From: Solobacterium sp. UBA3691
GTDB taxonomy: Bacteria; Bacillota_I; Bacilli_A; Erysipelotrichales; Erysipelotrichaceae
Direction of reading: 5' to 3'
DNA: 15,362 nucleotides
NCBI GenBank assembly: GCA_002372175.1
Contig: DFIS01000034.1
Span: 1-15,362, forward strand
The notes under the pieces are model-generated. The model did no database searches. It saw nothing but the letters and a program-made list of their open reading frames with translations, and had not been told where the DNA came from. The position numbers and the translations under genes were made by a program. Shown in pieces: positions 14,410 to 15,362 of the stretch. Positions within the stretch are counted from its first letter, which is position 1. Each line of letters starts with the position of its first letter.

Positions 14410-14648
14410 TCCCTGATCTTCCAGCGCTCTGCCCAGACATTATTGATGATATGATTCGTTGTCAGGATATCAATGATCAGGGTGATCAGCACAGCCGCCA
14501 GGTTAAAGTACGGATGTGCCTGCATGATCGTCAGAAAGATCAGAAACAGCATATATACGACCAGAAATGTCGCGGCGAAGATGATCATCGTCGTCAGGAA
14601 ATACTGGCGTTTGACAGCGTTGGATTCTTTGTAAAAACGGCTTTTCAT
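14406..14648 (-). CDS. small two-helix membrane protein, unknown
   Basis: The 80-residue protein has two hydrophobic segments, roughly residues 17-43 (FLTTMIIFAATFLVVYMLFL and following) and 48-68 (FNLAAVLITLIIDILT and following). A basic N-terminus and a charged WAERWKIRD tail flank them, suggesting that both ends are cytoplasmic. I do not recognise the family. The start at 14648 is chosen over a TTG at 14666. There is no ribosome binding site, but a TATAAT ends exactly six bases before the ATG, so the mRNA is probably leaderless. It lies divergently from the SRAP gene with 45 bases between them, and valS follows on the same strand. Confidence 0.7.
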   Translation of the reverse strand: MKSRFYKESNAVKRQYFLTTMIIFAATFLVVYMLFLIFLTIMQAHPYFNLAAVLITLIIDILTTNHIINNVWAERWKIRD

Positions 14649-14654
14649 ACTGCT

Positions 14655-14660
14655 ATTATA
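14655..14660 (-). promoter_or_regulatory. -10 element of the leaderless membrane-protein gene
   Basis: A perfect TATAAT ends six bases before the ATG at 14648, so initiation should fall at or next to the A of the start codon. A weak TTTACG lies upstream at about -35. No Shine-Dalgarno sequence is present. Confidence 0.55.
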
Positions 14661-14681
14661 TACCAAAGATCATGAATATCG

Positions 14682-14687
14682 TAAAAT
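14682..14687 (+). promoter_or_regulatory. -10 element of the leaderless SRAP gene
   Basis: TAAAAT is followed by six bases and then the ATG at 14694. No Shine-Dalgarno sequence and no convincing -35 can be seen. The geometry mirrors that of the divergent gene. Confidence 0.45.
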
Positions 14688-14693
14688 GTAGAC

Positions 14694-15257
14694 ATGTGCG
14701 GAAGATATCAGTTTATTGATGATCAGAGTGAAGTTCTGAAGAAGCTTGCGGAAGAGCTCAGGCAGAAGCTGCCGGAAGCGAAATACGACCAGATCTCTCT
14801 GTATGAGGTATTCCCCTCCCAGTATGCCTGTGTCGGTGTCTATGACAGTAAAGCAGCCTCATTCGGTATTGCCGTCATGCACTGGGGTTTCCCCGTAAAC
14901 GGAAAGATGCTGATCAATGCCCGCAGTGAATCGATCGAAGAGAAGATCACATTCCGCAATTGTTCCCCGTGCGTGATCCTGGCTTCAGGCTATTACGAGT
15001 GGTCCAGACAGCCGAAGCGCAAATACCATTTCACCTGCAAAGACAAACCCCTGTATCTTGCCGGTCTATGCCGCACGGAACATGGTCAGCAGCAGTTTGT
15101 CATCCTGACCGAAGATGCCGGGGAACCTGAGATCCACATCCATGACCGCCAGCCTGTGATCTTATCTGCCAATGAGGCAAGGCGCTGGTGTAAAGAAAAG
15201 GATATACGCCGCATGCGTACATCCTCACGTAATGACAGGATCATGACTGCTGTTTAA
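14694..15257 (+). CDS. SRAP-domain (YedK/HMCES-like) DNA-protein crosslink protein
   Basis: The 187-residue protein belongs to the SOS-response-associated peptidase family, which crosslinks to abasic sites in single-stranded DNA and shields them. The start is fixed by the catalytic Cys2 (MCGRYQ), which becomes N-terminal after methionine removal. Other family signatures are MHWGFPV (63-69), NARSESI (75-81), ASGYYEW with the conserved Glu, and IHIHDRQPVIL with the conserved His. It is somewhat shorter than E. coli YedK (222 residues), mainly at the C-terminus. It is the only plus-strand gene here and lacks a ribosome binding site. Its stop codon overlaps that of ruvB, another DNA-repair gene on the opposite strand. 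Confidence 0.95.
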   Translation: MCGRYQFIDDQSEVLKKLAEELRQKLPEAKYDQISLYEVFPSQYACVGVYDSKAASFGIAVMHWGFPVNGKMLINARSESIEEKITFRNCSPCVILASGYYEWSRQPKRKYHFTCKDKPLYLAGLCRTEHGQQQFVILTEDAGEPEIHIHDRQPVILSANEARRWCKEKDIRRMRTSSRNDRIMTAV

Positions 15258-15362
15258 AACAGTCTGCTCTTATATACAGCCCCGAGATGTTCATAAGCTT
15301 TCTCGGTAGCCACTCTGCCTCTGGCTGTACGGTTGATAAAGCCGATCTGGATCAGATACGGT
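15254..15362 (-). CDS. ruvB: Holliday junction branch migration helicase RuvB, C-terminal fragment
   Basis: Only the last 35 residues are in the window: PYLIQIGFINRTARGRVATE, continuing KAYEHLG and ending YKSRLF. This is the hallmark end of RuvB, the winged-helix domain that contacts Holliday junction DNA; the motor domain lies beyond the right edge. The stop TAA at 15254-15256 overlaps the SRAP stop codon on the other strand by two bases. No terminator is visible between the two convergent genes. Confidence 0.95.
   Translation of the reverse strand, partial: PYLIQIGFINRTARGRVATEKAYEHLGAVYKSRLF

Overview
This window looks like chromosomal core DNA from an anaerobic, low-to-moderate G+C Bacillota (Firmicutes) bacterium. 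The evidence is T-box leaders in front of two aminoacyl-tRNA synthetase genes, strong GGAGG ribosome binding sites, a pyruvate phosphate dikinase, and a trimeric NADH-linked [FeFe]-hydrogenase operon. Class level (Clostridia or Erysipelotrichia-like) cannot be settled from this sequence alone. TGA is used as a stop, so the code is standard. Nearly everything is on the minus strand; only one gene, an SRAP/YedK-family protein, is on the plus strand. No mobile elements, rRNA, tRNA or CRISPR arrays were seen.

Layout in transcription order for the minus strand, from high to low coordinates. The C-terminus of ruvB enters at the right edge and converges on the plus-strand SRAP gene; their stop codons overlap. 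SRAP is divergent from a small two-helix membrane protein, and both lack a Shine-Dalgarno site and look leaderless. Next is valS with a valine-specific T-box leader and its own terminator. Then come ppdK and a tiny Lys/Arg/Ala-rich ORF, which share a promoter and end at a strong terminator. glpK follows from its own closely placed promoter, then thrS with a threonine-specific T-box leader.

From about 4760 to the left edge there is a compact nine-gene operon: nuoE/hydC, a DRTGG-domain protein, an RsbW-like ATPase, a degenerate [FeFe]-hydrogenase-domain iron-sulfur protein, a second DRTGG protein, a PHP-domain protein, a HATPase_c protein, a thioredoxin-like [2Fe-2S] protein, and the start of nuoF/hydB. 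Most neighbours overlap by 1 to 20 bases, so translation is probably coupled. The likely catalytic subunit hydA would lie beyond the left edge.

How the parts fit together. The hydC/hydB subunits suggest an NADH- and ferredoxin-linked hydrogenase disposing of fermentative electrons. The six genes between them look like a sensing and signalling module: a hydrogenase-like domain lacking the proton-transfer cysteine, two different GHKL ATPases, two DRTGG domains and a PHP phosphoesterase. PPDK and glycerol kinase belong to central carbon metabolism (pyruvate/PEP and glycerol entry). The most interesting points are this presumptive sensor module, the structured leader RNA upstream of it, the basic tail of PPDK next to a basic micro-ORF, the missing regulatory histidine in GlpK, and the leaderless divergent pair.
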